A stretch of DNA of 64,000 bases. It comes from Falsirhodobacter flavus. GTDB lineage: Bacteria > Pseudomonadota > Alphaproteobacteria > Rhodobacterales > Rhodobacteraceae. Below are positions 1 to 9,909 of the stretch, in pieces. The translations under genes and the position numbers were made by a program. Each line of letters begins with the position of its first letter. Positions within the stretch are counted from its first letter, which is position 1. The stretch covers positions 431,378 through 495,377 of the forward strand of contig JARWBI010000002.1 in assembly GCA_029846755.1 (NCBI GenBank), in the 5' to 3' direction. A model generated the notes under the pieces. The model searched no databases and was not told the origin of the DNA. It was given only the letters and a program-made list of their open reading frames with translations.

Positions 1-66
1 TGGGCTGACCTGTGATCCATGATGATCCTATATAGCCGCCAAAGACCCGCCGCAAAAGGAATGCCC

Positions 67-801
67 ATGCAAACGACCATCGATCCCGCAGAAGTGGCGA
101 AATTCGAGGCGATGGCAGCCGAATGGTGGGACCCGAACGGCAAATTCAAGCCGCTGCACGTGATGAACCCCTGCCGACTGGATTACATCACCACCCAGAT
201 CGCCGCCGAATACGGGCGCGATCTGTCGGCGGACCGACCGTTCGACGGGCTGCGCATCCTGGACATCGGCTGCGGCGGCGGGCTCTTGTCGGAACCGATG
301 GCGCGGCTGGGCGCCACGGTCGTCGGCGCCGACGCCGCCCCGCGCAACATCCCTGTGGCCAGGCTGCACGCGCAGCAGTCCGGGCTGGAGATCGACTATC
401 GCAACACCACCGCCGAGGCGCTGGCCGAGGCGGGCGAGCAGTTCGACGCGGTGCTGAACATGGAAGTGGTCGAGCATGTCGCCGACCCCGCCGGCTATCT
501 GCGCGCCTGTCACGATCTGCTGCGCCCAGGCGGGCTGATGGTCTGCTCCACCCTGAACCGGAACGCCAAAAGTTTTGCGATGGCCATCGTCGGGGCGGAA
601 TGGGTCATGCGCTGGTTGCCCAAGGGCACGCATGACTGGAAGAAATTCATCACCCCGGACGAGCTTTGCGCGCTGATCCGGGGCGCGGGGCTGGACCCTG
701 TCGACCGCAAGGGCATGGTCTTCAACCCCGTCACATGGCGCTGGAGCCTGTCCCCGCGCGATCTGTCGGTGAACTACGTCACCACCAGCATCCGGCGCTA
801 G
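67..801 (+). CDS. ubiG: 3-demethylubiquinol 3-O-methyltransferase UbiG
   Basis: SAM-dependent O-methyltransferase that carries out both O-methylations of ubiquinone biosynthesis at the inner face of the membrane. The 244-residue product has the UbiG start ([20 protein letters not shown]), the glycine-rich SAM motif LDIGCGGG at residues 65-72 and the post-motif [11 protein letters not shown]. Length is normal for the family. I chose the ATG at 67 over those at 19 and 61 because AGGA at 57-60 lies six bases upstream of it; the 61 start would have almost no spacing. The stop codon shares four bases with the stop of the convergent acyltransferase gene. Confidence 0.95.
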   Translation: MQTTIDPAEVAKFEAMAAEWWDPNGKFKPLHVMNPCRLDYITTQIAAEYGRDLSADRPFDGLRILDIGCGGGLLSEPMARLGATVVGADAAPRNIPVARLHAQQSGLEIDYRNTTAEALAEAGEQFDAVLNMEVVEHVADPAGYLRACHDLLRPGGLMVCSTLNRNAKSFAMAIVGAEWVMRWLPKGTHDWKKFITPDELCALIRGAGLDPVDRKGMVFNPVTWRWSLSPRDLSVNYVTTSIRR

Positions 802-1720
802 CGCGACCGCAGCTGCATGGCGGCGGCGATCGCAAGGCTTGCCAGCACGACCATCACACCTCCGACTGCGGTAGGGGGCGGCGGCACTGGCAGGGCATAG
901 ACGACCGCGATCACCAGCACATGGACAAGATAGACGTCCATCGAAAGCTGCCCAAGCCGCCGTGTCCAGCCGAATTCCCGCAGCCGGATCATCAGCGCCC
1001 CTGCCATCAGCAGCGGCGCGAACATGAACTGTTGCACCCCTTCGACGCCAGCCACCCCCATGACGCTGCCCAGCATCGAACAGCCCAGCGCCGCCGCCAG
1101 AAGCAGCGTCCCGTTCCCCCGCGCCGCAAAGATCACCACGCCAACCCCGACCGAGGGCAGGTAAAGCGCGGCAAGACGCAGGATCAGCGGCAGACGATCC
1201 TCGGCCCAGATCTCCAACAGCAGGACCGAGCCGACGCCAAGCGCCGCAAGCGCGGTGGCAAGCTGCCCCCAGGTCGCGATCACCAGTGCCAGATGCCGCG
1301 CCGCCGAGGCCAGCATGAACGTCACCCCTACCGCCCAAGGCAGGAACCACAGCTGCGAAAAGCTGCCCCCCGGCGGCAGGAAGTGCCAAAGCTCGGCCAT
1401 CGGGTCGCGCCCGGTCGCAAGGGCATGGCCCAGCTTGCAGGCCAGCATAATCGCGCCCCAGACGAGGAAAGGCTGCATCAGCCGCCATGCCCGCTGCCCA
1501 AGCGCCGCGGGCCGCCCCGAGGTCAGGCCACGCAGCGTGAACCAGACCATGCAGATGGTGAAGAACCCCACCGCACTTTCCCCCAGCGGGGCCAGTGCGG
1601 CCTGACTGTGAAACTGCACGATGACGAGCGCGCGGCGGCCAGGCGAAGATAGTCGATGGTGGGGTTATATCCCTCGCGCACCGAAAGCGCAGAAGGATCG
1701 CCCGACAGGCGGTATGTCAT
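798..1720 (-). pseudogene. acyltransferase-3 family membrane protein, frameshifted
   Basis: Integral-membrane acyltransferase (acyltransferase 3/OafA-like family, which usually O-acetylates surface sugars or lipids). The N-terminal frame, from about 1720, reads ...EGYNPTIDYLRLAAA, the typical family start. The rest (LVIVQFHSQAAL..., then about eight hydrophobic segments) continues in another frame from about 1628. The break lies in the alternating GC tract at about 1628-1640 and fits a two-base gain or one-base loss. Without it the two halves join into LAAALVIVQFHS, matching the family's first helix and catalytic His. A GTG at 1619 could start a 273-residue remnant without the first helix. 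It is either a real inactivation or a sequencing error. Confidence 0.7.
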
Positions 1721-1798
1721 GGGAGAACTCGCGGAACTGGTTAAGGAACGCCTTGATCCTTTCACATTCGGCAGTTCAAATCCATATTAAAAATCAGA

Positions 1799-1821
1799 AG
1801 GGTGACCCGACTTGTCACCCA
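1799..1821 (-). terminator. probable intrinsic terminator downstream of xylulokinase
   Basis: A perfect seven-base stem, GGGTGAC/GTCACCC, with a seven-base loop lies just after the xylulokinase stop. Read on the minus strand it is followed by TTCTGATTTTTAAT. The stem is short but GC-rich and the T-run is in the right place. Confidence 0.5.
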
Positions 1822-1847
1822 TTGAAGGTCTTCGGTTGAAGGGACAG

Positions 1848-3284
1848 TCAGCCCATCGCGCGCAGGGCGTCCCTTGCGGCGCAATACCGCTCATGCCCCG
1901 CGTTGAAGGCGGCGGTCAGTGCCGCATCGGGCGCGAATTCCCGCGCGATGGGCGGCAGGGTCAGCACATCCGTCCCGGCCCCGGTGGCCGCCATCAGCGC
2001 CAGCCGCGCTGCGCCGAACGCGCCGCCGAAATCCCCCGCGGCGGGCAGCAGCACCGGCACGTCCAGCGCCGTCGCGATCATCCGCAGCCAGTAATCCGAC
2101 CGCGAGCCGCCGCCCACCGCGATCAGCTTGTCCAGCCGTGTTCCGGTTGCCGCCAGCGCATCGCGGCAATCGCGGATGGCGAAGGTGACGCCCTCCAGCA
2201 CGGCGCGGGTTCCTGCCTCGCGGTCGGTCGCATGTTCCAGCCCCAGAAGCGCGCCGCGAATGGCAGCGTCGTTCAGCGGCGTCCGCTCGCCGCCCAGATA
2301 TGGCAGGAACAGCCCCTTGCCCGGTGCGCGCAGATCGCCAAGGCCGGATGTAAGGCCCGACGCCCCCTCGCCCACCAGCCGCGCATACCAGTTCAGCGCA
2401 TCGGTCGCGGCAAGGATCACGCCCATCTGGTGCCACGCGCCGGGAAGCGAATGGCAGAAGGTATGCACTGCCGTCGCAGCATCCGGCTGATAGCCGTCGT
2501 TGGCCGCGAACAGCACGCCCGAGGTGCCGAGCGATACGAAAGCCTCGCCCGCGCGCACGACGCCGACACCCACGGCGGATGCGGCATTGTCTCCGCCGCC
2601 GCCCGCGATCACCACACCCTGCGGCAGACCCCATTTCGCCGCCAATTCGCCGCGCAGCGTGCCCGAGACTTCGGACCCTTCGACCAGACGCGGCATGTTT
2701 TCGCGCGTCAGCCCCGTCGCGGCCAGCAGATCGTCCGACCAATCCCGCGCGCCGGTGTCCAGCCAAGAGGTTCCGGCGGCGTCCGACATCTCGGCCACGT
2801 GATCGCCGGTCAGCCACAGACGCAGGTAATCTTTGGGCAGCAGCACCTTGGCGACCTTGGCCCTCAGGTCCGGCTCGTGCTTTCCCATCCAGACCAGTTT
2901 CGGCGCGGTGAAGCCCGGAAAGACGATGTTGCCCGTGATCGCGCGAAAGCGCGGATCGGCGTCCAGCGCGGCGGCTTCGACGTGGCTGCGGGTGTCGTTC
3001 CACAGGATCGCCGGGCGCAGCACATTGTCCGCGCCGTCCAGTGCCACCGCGCCATGCATCTGGCCCGACAGGCCGATCCCGCGCACCGCCGACAGATCCT
3101 GCACCGCCAGTTCCGTCAGCACCGCCTCGGCCGCCGCGATCCAGTCGGCGGGGGCCTGTTCGGACCACCCCTCGCGCGGGCGCTGCACCGTCAGGGGGGC
3201 GGTCGCTTCGGCCAGCACGCGCTGCCGGTCGTCGATCAGCACACCCTTCAGCCCCGACGTGCCCAGATCCAAGCCGATATACAT
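1848..3284 (-). CDS. xylB: xylulokinase
   Basis: FGGY-family sugar kinase of 478 residues that phosphorylates D-xylulose to xylulose 5-phosphate. It opens with the nucleotide-binding signature GLDLGTSGLKG, has the GLSGQMHG substrate loop, and carries GGGGDNAA with the likely catalytic Asp in the C-terminal half. Length matches XylB. It stands alone here: no xylose isomerase, xylose transporter or pentitol dehydrogenase is adjacent, so it may serve a dispersed pentose or pentitol pathway, and another ketose substrate is possible. A hairpin with T-run follows its stop. Confidence 0.88.
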   Translation of the reverse strand: MYIGLDLGTSGLKGVLIDDRQRVLAEATAPLTVQRPREGWSEQAPADWIAAAEAVLTELAVQDLSAVRGIGLSGQMHGAVALDGADNVLRPAILWNDTRSHVEAAALDADPRFRAITGNIVFPGFTAPKLVWMGKHEPDLRAKVAKVLLPKDYLRLWLTGDHVAEMSDAAGTSWLDTGARDWSDDLLAATGLTRENMPRLVEGSEVSGTLRGELAAKWGLPQGVVIAGGGGDNAASAVGVGVVRAGEAFVSLGTSGVLFAANDGYQPDAATAVHTFCHSLPGAWHQMGVILAATDALNWYARLVGEGASGLTSGLGDLRAPGKGLFLPYLGGERTPLNDAAIRGALLGLEHATDREAGTRAVLEGVTFAIRDCRDALAATGTRLDKLIAVGGGSRSDYWLRMIATALDVPVLLPAAGDFGGAFGAARLALMAATGAGTDVLTLPPIAREFAPDAALTAAFNAGHERYCAARDALRAMG

Positions 3285-3442
3285 GCGCCCACCCTTTGCT
3301 GCCCTGCGACATGACTAGCACGCCCTGCACCGCTGTGAACCCCCTTGGCGGCACCCTGCCGCGCCACAGATCAACAGGGCGGAGTTGCGTTGCCCCACCC
3401 GGCCCAACCTGCAATAGTCCTTGAAAAAGAGAGGGACAGGTC

Positions 3443-5239
3443 TTGGCAGCAACACGAACGTTCACTCTGGCCGCAGTCATGGCGCTTGGCGCGACGGGGG
3501 CAAAGGCGCTGGACGCGCTGGTCTTCCAGGTGGTGGGCAACGATGCCGAACTGACCGAGACGATCCGGAACAGCTCGCTTCTGGCCGAAACCGTCCGGGG
3601 CGAGGATCGGCAGGACGGCGATCTGTTCGGCGCGGCGCAGGCGGAATACGGGCGGCTGGTGGGTGCGATGTATGCGGTCGGGCGTTATTCCCCCGTGGTC
3701 AGCGTCACGCTTGACGGGCGCGAGGCGGCGACCATCGCCCCCCTGAACGCCCCGGACGACATCCGCCGCATCGTCGTGCGCGTCGATCCCGGCCCGCAGT
3801 TCCGCTTTTCGCGCGCGCAGGTGGCCCCGATCCTGACAGGGACCGAACTGCCCGACGGGTTCCGCGCGGGCGAGCCTGCGGAATCGGGGCTGATCCAGGA
3901 CGCGGTGAAGGCAGGCATCGACCGCTGGCGCGATCTGGGTTTTGCCAAGGCCGAAACGCGCGGACAACGCATCGCCGCCGACCACCGCGCGCAGACCCTG
4001 TCCGCCGATGTCGCGCTCAGCCCCGGACCGCGCCTTCGCTTCGGCCCCGTTACCGTGGCGGGGAACGAACGGATGAGCGCACGGCGCGTGGAAAAGATCG
4101 CCGGCATCCCGGAAGGCGAGCAGTTCTCGCCCGAGGAGCTGGAGGCCTCCGCCAACCGCCTGCGTCGCACCGGCATCTTTTCCTCGGTTACGCTGACCGA
4201 AGGCACCCCGGTCGCGCCGGACCTTCTGCCGATCGAGATGACGGTGGTGGAACAGAAGACCCGCCGCTATTCCATCGGGGCCGAGATTTCGTCTTCCGAA
4301 GGCGCCTCACTGACCGGGTACTGGCTGCACCGCAACCTGCTGGGCGGGGGCGAGCGGCTGCGCGTCGATGCGGGCGTCGAGAATATCGGCGCGCAGAATT
4401 CGGGCCGCGACTACAACCTTGGCGTCACGCTGGAACGGCCCGCGACCATCACCGCCGACACCACCGCCAGCGTGAACGCCGCCGTCGCCAAGCTGGACGA
4501 GGAGGATTACACCTCCGACAGCCTGACCTTCGGCATCGGGTTTTCACACATTTTCACCGAGGAACTGACCGCGAGCGTCGGGCTTCAATATACATATTCC
4601 GATGTCACCGACGATTCAGGTGATTACGTCTTCGAAACCGTCGCCCTGCCCTTCGGCGCGATCTGGGATACGCGCGATGACGATCTGGACGCGACGGACG
4701 GCTGGTATCTGAACGCGCTGGCGACCCCTTGGGCGGGGCTTGGCGGCACGGAATCGGGCGGGCAGCTGACCTTCGATGCGCGCACCTATTACAGCTTCGG
4801 CACCCCCCGGCGGCTGACGCTGGCGGGCCGCGTGCAGGGCGGTCAGGTCTTCGGGCCCGACCCGCTGGAGACGCCGCGCAACTACCTGTTCTATTCCGGC
4901 GGCGGCGGAACCGTGCGCGGCCAGCCCTATCAATCGCTCGGCATCTATCCCGACCCGTCCGACCCCGACTTCAAGATCGGCGGCACTGCTTTCCTTGCCG
5001 CCTCGGTCGAGGCGCGGGTGATGGTCACGGAAAACATCGGCGTCGTCGGCTTCTTCGATGCGGGCAGCGTCGGCGTGGACGATTTCATGGACACGGGCGA
5101 GGATTTCCACTCCGGCGCGGGCCTTGGCATCCGGTATGACACGGGCGTCGGCCCGATCCGTTTCGACGTGGCTGCCCCGGTTTCGGGCGGCACGGGCGAA
5201 GGCGTGCAGATCTACGTCGGCATAGGGCAGGCATTCTGA
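3443..5239 (+). CDS. tamA: translocation and assembly module TamA (Omp85 family)
   Basis: Outer-membrane Omp85-family protein that works with TamB in outer-membrane protein or lipid assembly. The 598-residue product has a signal peptide (about 1-23), POTRA-like repeats to about residue 260, and a C-terminal barrel ending in a terminal Phe (IYVGIGQAF), the usual barrel signal. The start is TTG, chosen because GAGGGACAGG precedes it and the signal peptide begins there. It overlaps tamB as TGATG, so the two are translationally coupled. Confidence 0.9.
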   Translation: MAATRTFTLAAVMALGATGAKALDALVFQVVGNDAELTETIRNSSLLAETVRGEDRQDGDLFGAAQAEYGRLVGAMYAVGRYSPVVSVTLDGREAATIAPLNAPDDIRRIVVRVDPGPQFRFSRAQVAPILTGTELPDGFRAGEPAESGLIQDAVKAGIDRWRDLGFAKAETRGQRIAADHRAQTLSADVALSPGPRLRFGPVTVAGNERMSARRVEKIAGIPEGEQFSPEELEASANRLRRTGIFSSVTLTEGTPVAPDLLPIEMTVVEQKTRRYSIGAEISSSEGASLTGYWLHRNLLGGGERLRVDAGVENIGAQNSGRDYNLGVTLERPATITADTTASVNAAVAKLDEEDYTSDSLTFGIGFSHIFTEELTASVGLQYTYSDVTDDSGDYVFETVALPFGAIWDTRDDDLDATDGWYLNALATPWAGLGGTESGGQLTFDARTYYSFGTPRRLTLAGRVQGGQVFGPDPLETPRNYLFYSGGGGTVRGQPYQSLGIYPDPSDPDFKIGGTAFLAASVEARVMVTENIGVVGFFDAGSVGVDDFMDTGEDFHSGAGLGIRYDTGVGPIRFDVAAPVSGGTGEGVQIYVGIGQAF

Positions 5240-8200
5240 TGAGACATATCTTCGCACTCCTCCTGATGCTGACCCCTGCCGCCGCTCTGGCGCAGGGCGA
5301 AGCGGATCGCGGCTGGCTGGAAGGCATCATCGAGGACAACCTTTCCTCGGCCGGCCGTCAGGTGAACATCACCGGCTTTCAGGGCGCGCTGTCGTCCCGC
5401 GCGACGATGACGGAACTGACAATCGCCGACGATGACGGCGTCTGGCTGACCATGCGCGGGCTGGTTCTGGACTGGAGCCGATCCGCCCTTCTGGCAGGCC
5501 GGGTCGAAGTGTCCGAACTGTCCGCCGAGGAGATCATCGTTGCCCGCGCGCCCGTCCCGCCAGAAGGACTGGAGGCCGCGCCCTCGCCCGAGGCGACGCC
5601 GTTCTCGCTTCCCGAACTTCCCGTTTCGGTGAATGTCGGGCGGCTGGTGGCACAGCGGGTGGAACTGGGCGCCCCCTTGCTTGGCGAGGCGGTGGTGGCA
5701 AGCCTCGACGCCTCCGCCCGCCTGTCGGGCGGCGAGGGCGAGGTCAGCCTTACCGCGAACCGCACCGATGGGCAGGAATTGCAGATCGGCCTCGACGCGA
5801 GCTACGGCAACCAGTCGCGGCAGCTTGCGCTGGATCTGAACCTTGCCGAAGGGGCGGATGGCCTCATCACCCGCAAGATCGGCCTGCCTGGCGCGCCCGC
5901 GATCGACCTGACCGTGCAGGGCACCGGACCCATCGACGATTACCGCGCCGACATTGCGCTGGCGACCGACGATCAGCCGCGCCTGACGGGGGCCGTCACG
6001 CTGAACGGCGATGCCTTCGCCGCCGACATCTCGGGCGATATCGCGCCGCTGTTCCTGCCGGATTATGCCGAATTCTTCGGCCCGAACATCGCGTTGAACG
6101 TCGAGGGGTCGCGCAGCGCGGATGGCGTGCTGGACCTGCCCGTGCTGTCGCTGACCTCGCAGGCGTTGAACCTGAACGGGGGCGTGACCATCGGCGCTGA
6201 CGGGCTGCCGGACCGCGTGGCGCTGACGGGGCGGATCGCCAGCCCCGACGGTGGGCCGGTGCTGCTGCCGCTGTCGACCGAGCGGACGCTCCTGAACTCT
6301 GCCGATCTGGACATCGCCTTCGATGCCAGCCAATCGGACGACTGGCGCGGGCAGATCCGCATCGACGGGTTGGACCGGGACGATTTCGACGCGGAATCTC
6401 TGGTGCTGGACGGCACCGGGACCATCGCGCCGGGGAACGTGACGGGCGATCTGACCTTCACCGCCGCGGGCCTTGCCCCTGCCGATCCGGGGCTGGCGCA
6501 GGCGCTTGGGCCGGAAGTGACCGGCAGCGCGCGCCTTCAAAGCGCCGATGTCGGTGCGGGGCTGAACATCGAACGGCTGCGGCTGAACGGCGAGGGATAC
6601 TCCCTGCGCGCCCATGCCATCATAGAGGGGCTGTCCACCGGCCTGACCATCCGCGGCGACGGCTTGGCGCGGATCGAGGATCTGTCGCGTGCCGCCACCC
6701 TTGCCGGGATGCCGCTGTCGGGTGCAACCGAAGCGCGGATCGGCGGGCGATATGCCGCGCTGGAGGGCGGCTTCGATGTGCAGGTGGACATGGACGGCAC
6801 CGACCTTGCCATCGGCCAGCCGCAGGTGGACGGGCTTCTGGCGGGCGAGTCCGTCATCCGCCTGTCGGCCCAGCGCGACGAGGCAGGCACCCGCATCCGC
6901 AGCCTGAACGTCAACGCCCAGACCCTGACCGCCACGGCGCAGGGACTGATCGCCAGCGCGGGCAGCGACATCACGGCGAACGTGAATTTCTCGGACCTGT
7001 CGCCCCTGGGCGCGGGATATGGCGGTGCGCTGCGCGGCGATCTGGCCTTTACCGGAACCGTCGATCAGGGCCGCGTCACCTTCGATGCGGCGGGCGAGAC
7101 GATCCGCACCGGTATTGCCGAGGTGGACGGGCTTCTGCGCGGGCCGTCCACGATCCGCGTCGATGCCGGGCTGAATGCCGGGACCGTCACGCTGAGCGAA
7201 GCCCGCGTGAACGCGACCACGCTGACCCTGACCGCGAACGGCACCTTGGCCGAGGCGGGCAGCGACGTGACCGCCGATCTGAACTTTTCCGACCTGTCGG
7301 TGCTGGGCAGCTATCGCGGGGCGCTGGTGGCGACGGCGGGGTTCAGCGGCACGCCCGAGGATGGGCGCGTGACGATAACCGGGCGGGGCACCAATCTTGC
7401 CATCGGACAGGCCGAAGCCGACCGGCTGCTGCGCGGCGATTCGACACTGGACATCGCAGCGCGGCTGACGGGCGGGCAACCCATCGTCGAACGCGCGAAC
7501 ATCACCAACCCGCAGGTGTCGCTTCAGGCGACGGGCACGGCCATCGACGGCGGCCAAAGCCTCGATCTGAACGCGCGACTGGCCAATCTGGGGCTGATCC
7601 TGCCGGACTTTCCCGGCGCGGTCACGCTGTCGGGCACCGTGGCGCAGCGGGCCAGCGGGTATGATCTGAACCTGACCGCCAACGGGCCGGGCGGGATCAA
7701 CCTGCGCAGCAATGGCACCGTCGCGCCTGATTTCGGCAGCGCCAACCTTGGCGTTTCGGGAGCGGCGCAGGCGGCGCTGGCGAATGTATTCCTCAGCCCC
7801 CGTTCGGTCTCGGGGCCGCTGGCCTTCGATCTGCGGCTGAACGGCCCGCTGGCGCTGTCCTCGCTGTCGGGACAGGCACGCCTGTCGGGGGGGCGGCTTG
7901 CAGATCCGGAGCTTGGCTTTGCCCTGAATGACATCGGCGCGCAAGTCGATCTGTCCGGATCGCGGGCGCGCATCGCCGTGCAGGGCAGCCCGCAGGAAGG
8001 CGGGCGCATCGGCGTCAACGGCACCGTGGGGCTGGATGCACCGAACACTGCCGATCTGACGGTGGACCTGTCGCGCGTGCAATACAGCGATCCGCAACTG
8101 TTCCGCACCATCGCGGGCGGCCAGATCCGCATCACCGGGCCGCTGACCGGCGGCGCGATGATCGCCGGGACCGTCGCACTGGAGGAGACGGAGGTGCAGG

Positions 8201-9033
8201 TCCCCTCGGGCGGGTTCGGCGCGTCCGGGCGCATCGACGGGCTGGTCCATGTGAACGAGCCTGCCGCCGTCCGCCAGACCCGCCAGCGCGCCGGGTTGAT
8301 CGAAGAGCCAGGCAGCGGCGATGGTGGGGGCGGCACGCCGTTCGGGCTGAACCTGCTGATCTCGGCCCCGAACCAGATCTTCATCCGCGGGCGCGGTCTG
8401 GATGCCGAACTGGGGGGCGAGCTGCGCCTGACCGGGGACACGAACAACATCGTCCCCATCGGCGCCTTCAACCTGATCCGCGGTCGGCTGGACATCCTTG
8501 GCCGCCGTCTGGACCTGTCCGAGGCGAGCCTGCAACTGGAAGGCAATTTCGTGCCGCAGCTGCGCGTCGTCGCCTCGTCGTCCAACAACGGCGTCACCAG
8601 CTATGTCAACATCACCGGACGCGCGGACGAGCCGGAAGTGACCTTCAGCTCCAACCCCGACCTGCCGCAAGAGGAGGTGCTGGCCCAACTTCTGTTCGGG
8701 CGCGATCTGTCCACCATCTCGCCGCTTCAGGCGGCGCAGCTGGCCAATGCGGTGGCGACGCTGGCAGGCCGGGGCGGCGAAGGCATCGTCGGCAACCTGC
8801 GCCAAGGCTTCGGGCTGGACGATCTGGACGTGACCACGGGCGATTCCGGTGCCGCTGCGGTTCGCGCGGGCAAATACATCTCGCAGAACGTCTATACCGA
8901 GGTGGAGGTGGATTCGCAGGGCGAGTCGGAGATCAGCCTGAACCTTGACGTCAGCGACAGCCTGACCGTGCGCGGCAGCGCCGGGAACGAGGGCAACACC
9001 GGTATCGGCATCTTCTGGGAACGCGATTACTGA
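5239..9033 (+). CDS. tamB: translocation and assembly module TamB
   Basis: Large (1264-residue) periplasm-spanning AsmA/TamB-type protein. A short hydrophobic N-terminus (RHIFALLLMLTPAAALAQ) acts as signal or anchor. The body is a long run of beta-rich repeats with recurring phrases such as GSDITANVNFSDLS and GSDVTADLNFSDLS. The C-terminal about 330 residues match the TamB domain (DUF490) and end in IFWERDY. Family members form a hydrophobic groove between inner and outer membrane; transport of phospholipid or support of barrel insertion is the proposed role. It directly follows tamA. Its last seven bases overlap the convergent yihY-type gene. Confidence 0.92.
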   Translation: MRHIFALLLMLTPAAALAQGEADRGWLEGIIEDNLSSAGRQVNITGFQGALSSRATMTELTIADDDGVWLTMRGLVLDWSRSALLAGRVEVSELSAEEIIVARAPVPPEGLEAAPSPEATPFSLPELPVSVNVGRLVAQRVELGAPLLGEAVVASLDASARLSGGEGEVSLTANRTDGQELQIGLDASYGNQSRQLALDLNLAEGADGLITRKIGLPGAPAIDLTVQGTGPIDDYRADIALATDDQPRLTGAVTLNGDAFAADISGDIAPLFLPDYAEFFGPNIALNVEGSRSADGVLDLPVLSLTSQALNLNGGVTIGADGLPDRVALTGRIASPDGGPVLLPLSTERTLLNSADLDIAFDASQSDDWRGQIRIDGLDRDDFDAESLVLDGTGTIAPGNVTGDLTFTAAGLAPADPGLAQALGPEVTGSARLQSADVGAGLNIERLRLNGEGYSLRAHAIIEGLSTGLTIRGDGLARIEDLSRAATLAGMPLSGATEARIGGRYAALEGGFDVQVDMDGTDLAIGQPQVDGLLAGESVIRLSAQRDEAGTRIRSLNVNAQTLTATAQGLIASAGSDITANVNFSDLSPLGAGYGGALRGDLAFTGTVDQGRVTFDAAGETIRTGIAEVDGLLRGPSTIRVDAGLNAGTVTLSEARVNATTLTLTANGTLAEAGSDVTADLNFSDLSVLGSYRGALVATAGFSGTPEDGRVTITGRGTNLAIGQAEADRLLRGDSTLDIAARLTGGQPIVERANITNPQVSLQATGTAIDGGQSLDLNARLANLGLILPDFPGAVTLSGTVAQRASGYDLNLTANGPGGINLRSNGTVAPDFGSANLGVSGAAQAALANVFLSPRSVSGPLAFDLRLNGPLALSSLSGQARLSGGRLADPELGFALNDIGAQVDLSGSRARIAVQGSPQEGGRIGVNGTVGLDAPNTADLTVDLSRVQYSDPQLFRTIAGGQIRITGPLTGGAMIAGTVALEETEVQVPSGGFGASGRIDGLVHVNEPAAVRQTRQRAGLIEEPGSGDGGGGTPFGLNLLISAPNQIFIRGRGLDAELGGELRLTGDTNNIVPIGAFNLIRGRLDILGRRLDLSEASLQLEGNFVPQLRVVASSSNNGVTSYVNITGRADEPEVTFSSNPDLPQEEVLAQLLFGRDLSTISPLQAAQLANAVATLAGRGGEGIVGNLRQGFGLDDLDVTTGDSGAAAVRAGKYISQNVYTEVEVDSQGESEISLNLDVSDSLTVRGSAGNEGNTGIGIFWERDY

Positions 9034-9857
9034 TGATGGTGGGCGGCGCGTTCGGCATCGACCGCCGCCCCCAGCAGGATCACGAAGCTGGACAGATACA
9101 TCCACATCAGCAGCGCCACGACCGCGCCGATGGAGCCATAAACCTCGTTGTAGCTGTGGAAGTTCGACAGATACCACACGAACCCGCGCGAGATCAGCGC
9201 CCAGAGCAGCACGGCCACGAACAGCCCACGCGTAAAGATGAACCGCTTGGCCTTGGGTGGGCGGTTCGGTCCGAGGCGATAGACCAGCGCGATCCCGAAC
9301 ACGACGAGCAAAAGCCCAAGGCCGAAATTCATCAGCTCCAGCGCGCGGCCCTGCCCGGTGCCTTCGGTGACGTATCGGATGATGACCGGAACCACGACCG
9401 CGAGCACCATCGCCGACAACACCACACCCACCAGCGTCATCGTCAGCACAAGCGACCGGATCATGTGCAAAAGCCCGCTGCGGCTGGGCAGATGGTGGAT
9501 CGCGTTGATCCCCGAGATCATGGCCGACACCCCCGCTCGCGCCGACCAGATCGCCAGTGCGGTCGAAATCGCAGTCGCCCAGCCCAGATCGCGTGAATTG
9601 GCGGCCAGAAGCGCCTCCACCTGATCCGAAACCAGCTTGAACGCATCGCCCGGCAGGAAATCCTGCGCCAACGCAAGCTGCCCCCGGATCACGCCCGGAT
9701 CGGCCCCGAAGCCCCAGATGGCGATGACGGCAGCCACGGCGGGAAAGATCGCAAGGAAGCCATAGAAAGCCATCCCCGCCGCGATCATGAACAGATCGGC
9801 GGCCTCGGTCCTTGCCTGCATCCGTTTCAGCCAGGACCAGAGTTTTGCGATCGTCAT
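9027..9857 (-). CDS. YihY/BrkB family inner-membrane protein
   Basis: Predicted 276-residue integral-membrane protein of the YihY/virulence factor BrkB family (once misannotated as ribonuclease BN). About six hydrophobic helices are visible, with the family phrases AAGMAFYGFLAIFPA and IWSARAGVSAMISGIN near residues 25-120. The molecular function of the family is not settled. I chose the ATG at 9857 because GGAAAGGG lies just upstream; an earlier in-frame start at 9908 adds 17 residues with no ribosome site. It follows the Wzi-like gene by 52 bases and overlaps the tamB end by seven bases. Confidence 0.85.
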   Translation of the reverse strand: MTIAKLWSWLKRMQARTEAADLFMIAAGMAFYGFLAIFPAVAAVIAIWGFGADPGVIRGQLALAQDFLPGDAFKLVSDQVEALLAANSRDLGWATAISTALAIWSARAGVSAMISGINAIHHLPSRSGLLHMIRSLVLTMTLVGVVLSAMVLAVVVPVIIRYVTEGTGQGRALELMNFGLGLLLVVFGIALVYRLGPNRPPKAKRFIFTRGLFVAVLLWALISRGFVWYLSNFHSYNEVYGSIGAVVALLMWMYLSSFVILLGAAVDAERAAHHHQ

Positions 9858-9909
9858 GGGGGCCCTTTCCGTTTGCGCCACTATCGGCACTTGGACCCCC
9901 TGCCGCAAC

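Noticed and set aside
5212..9177. 1321-codon open frame on the minus strand opposite tamB
   Set aside because: Low-complexity Arg/Gln/Ala/His-rich product with no domain; it is a GC-rich shadow of tamB.
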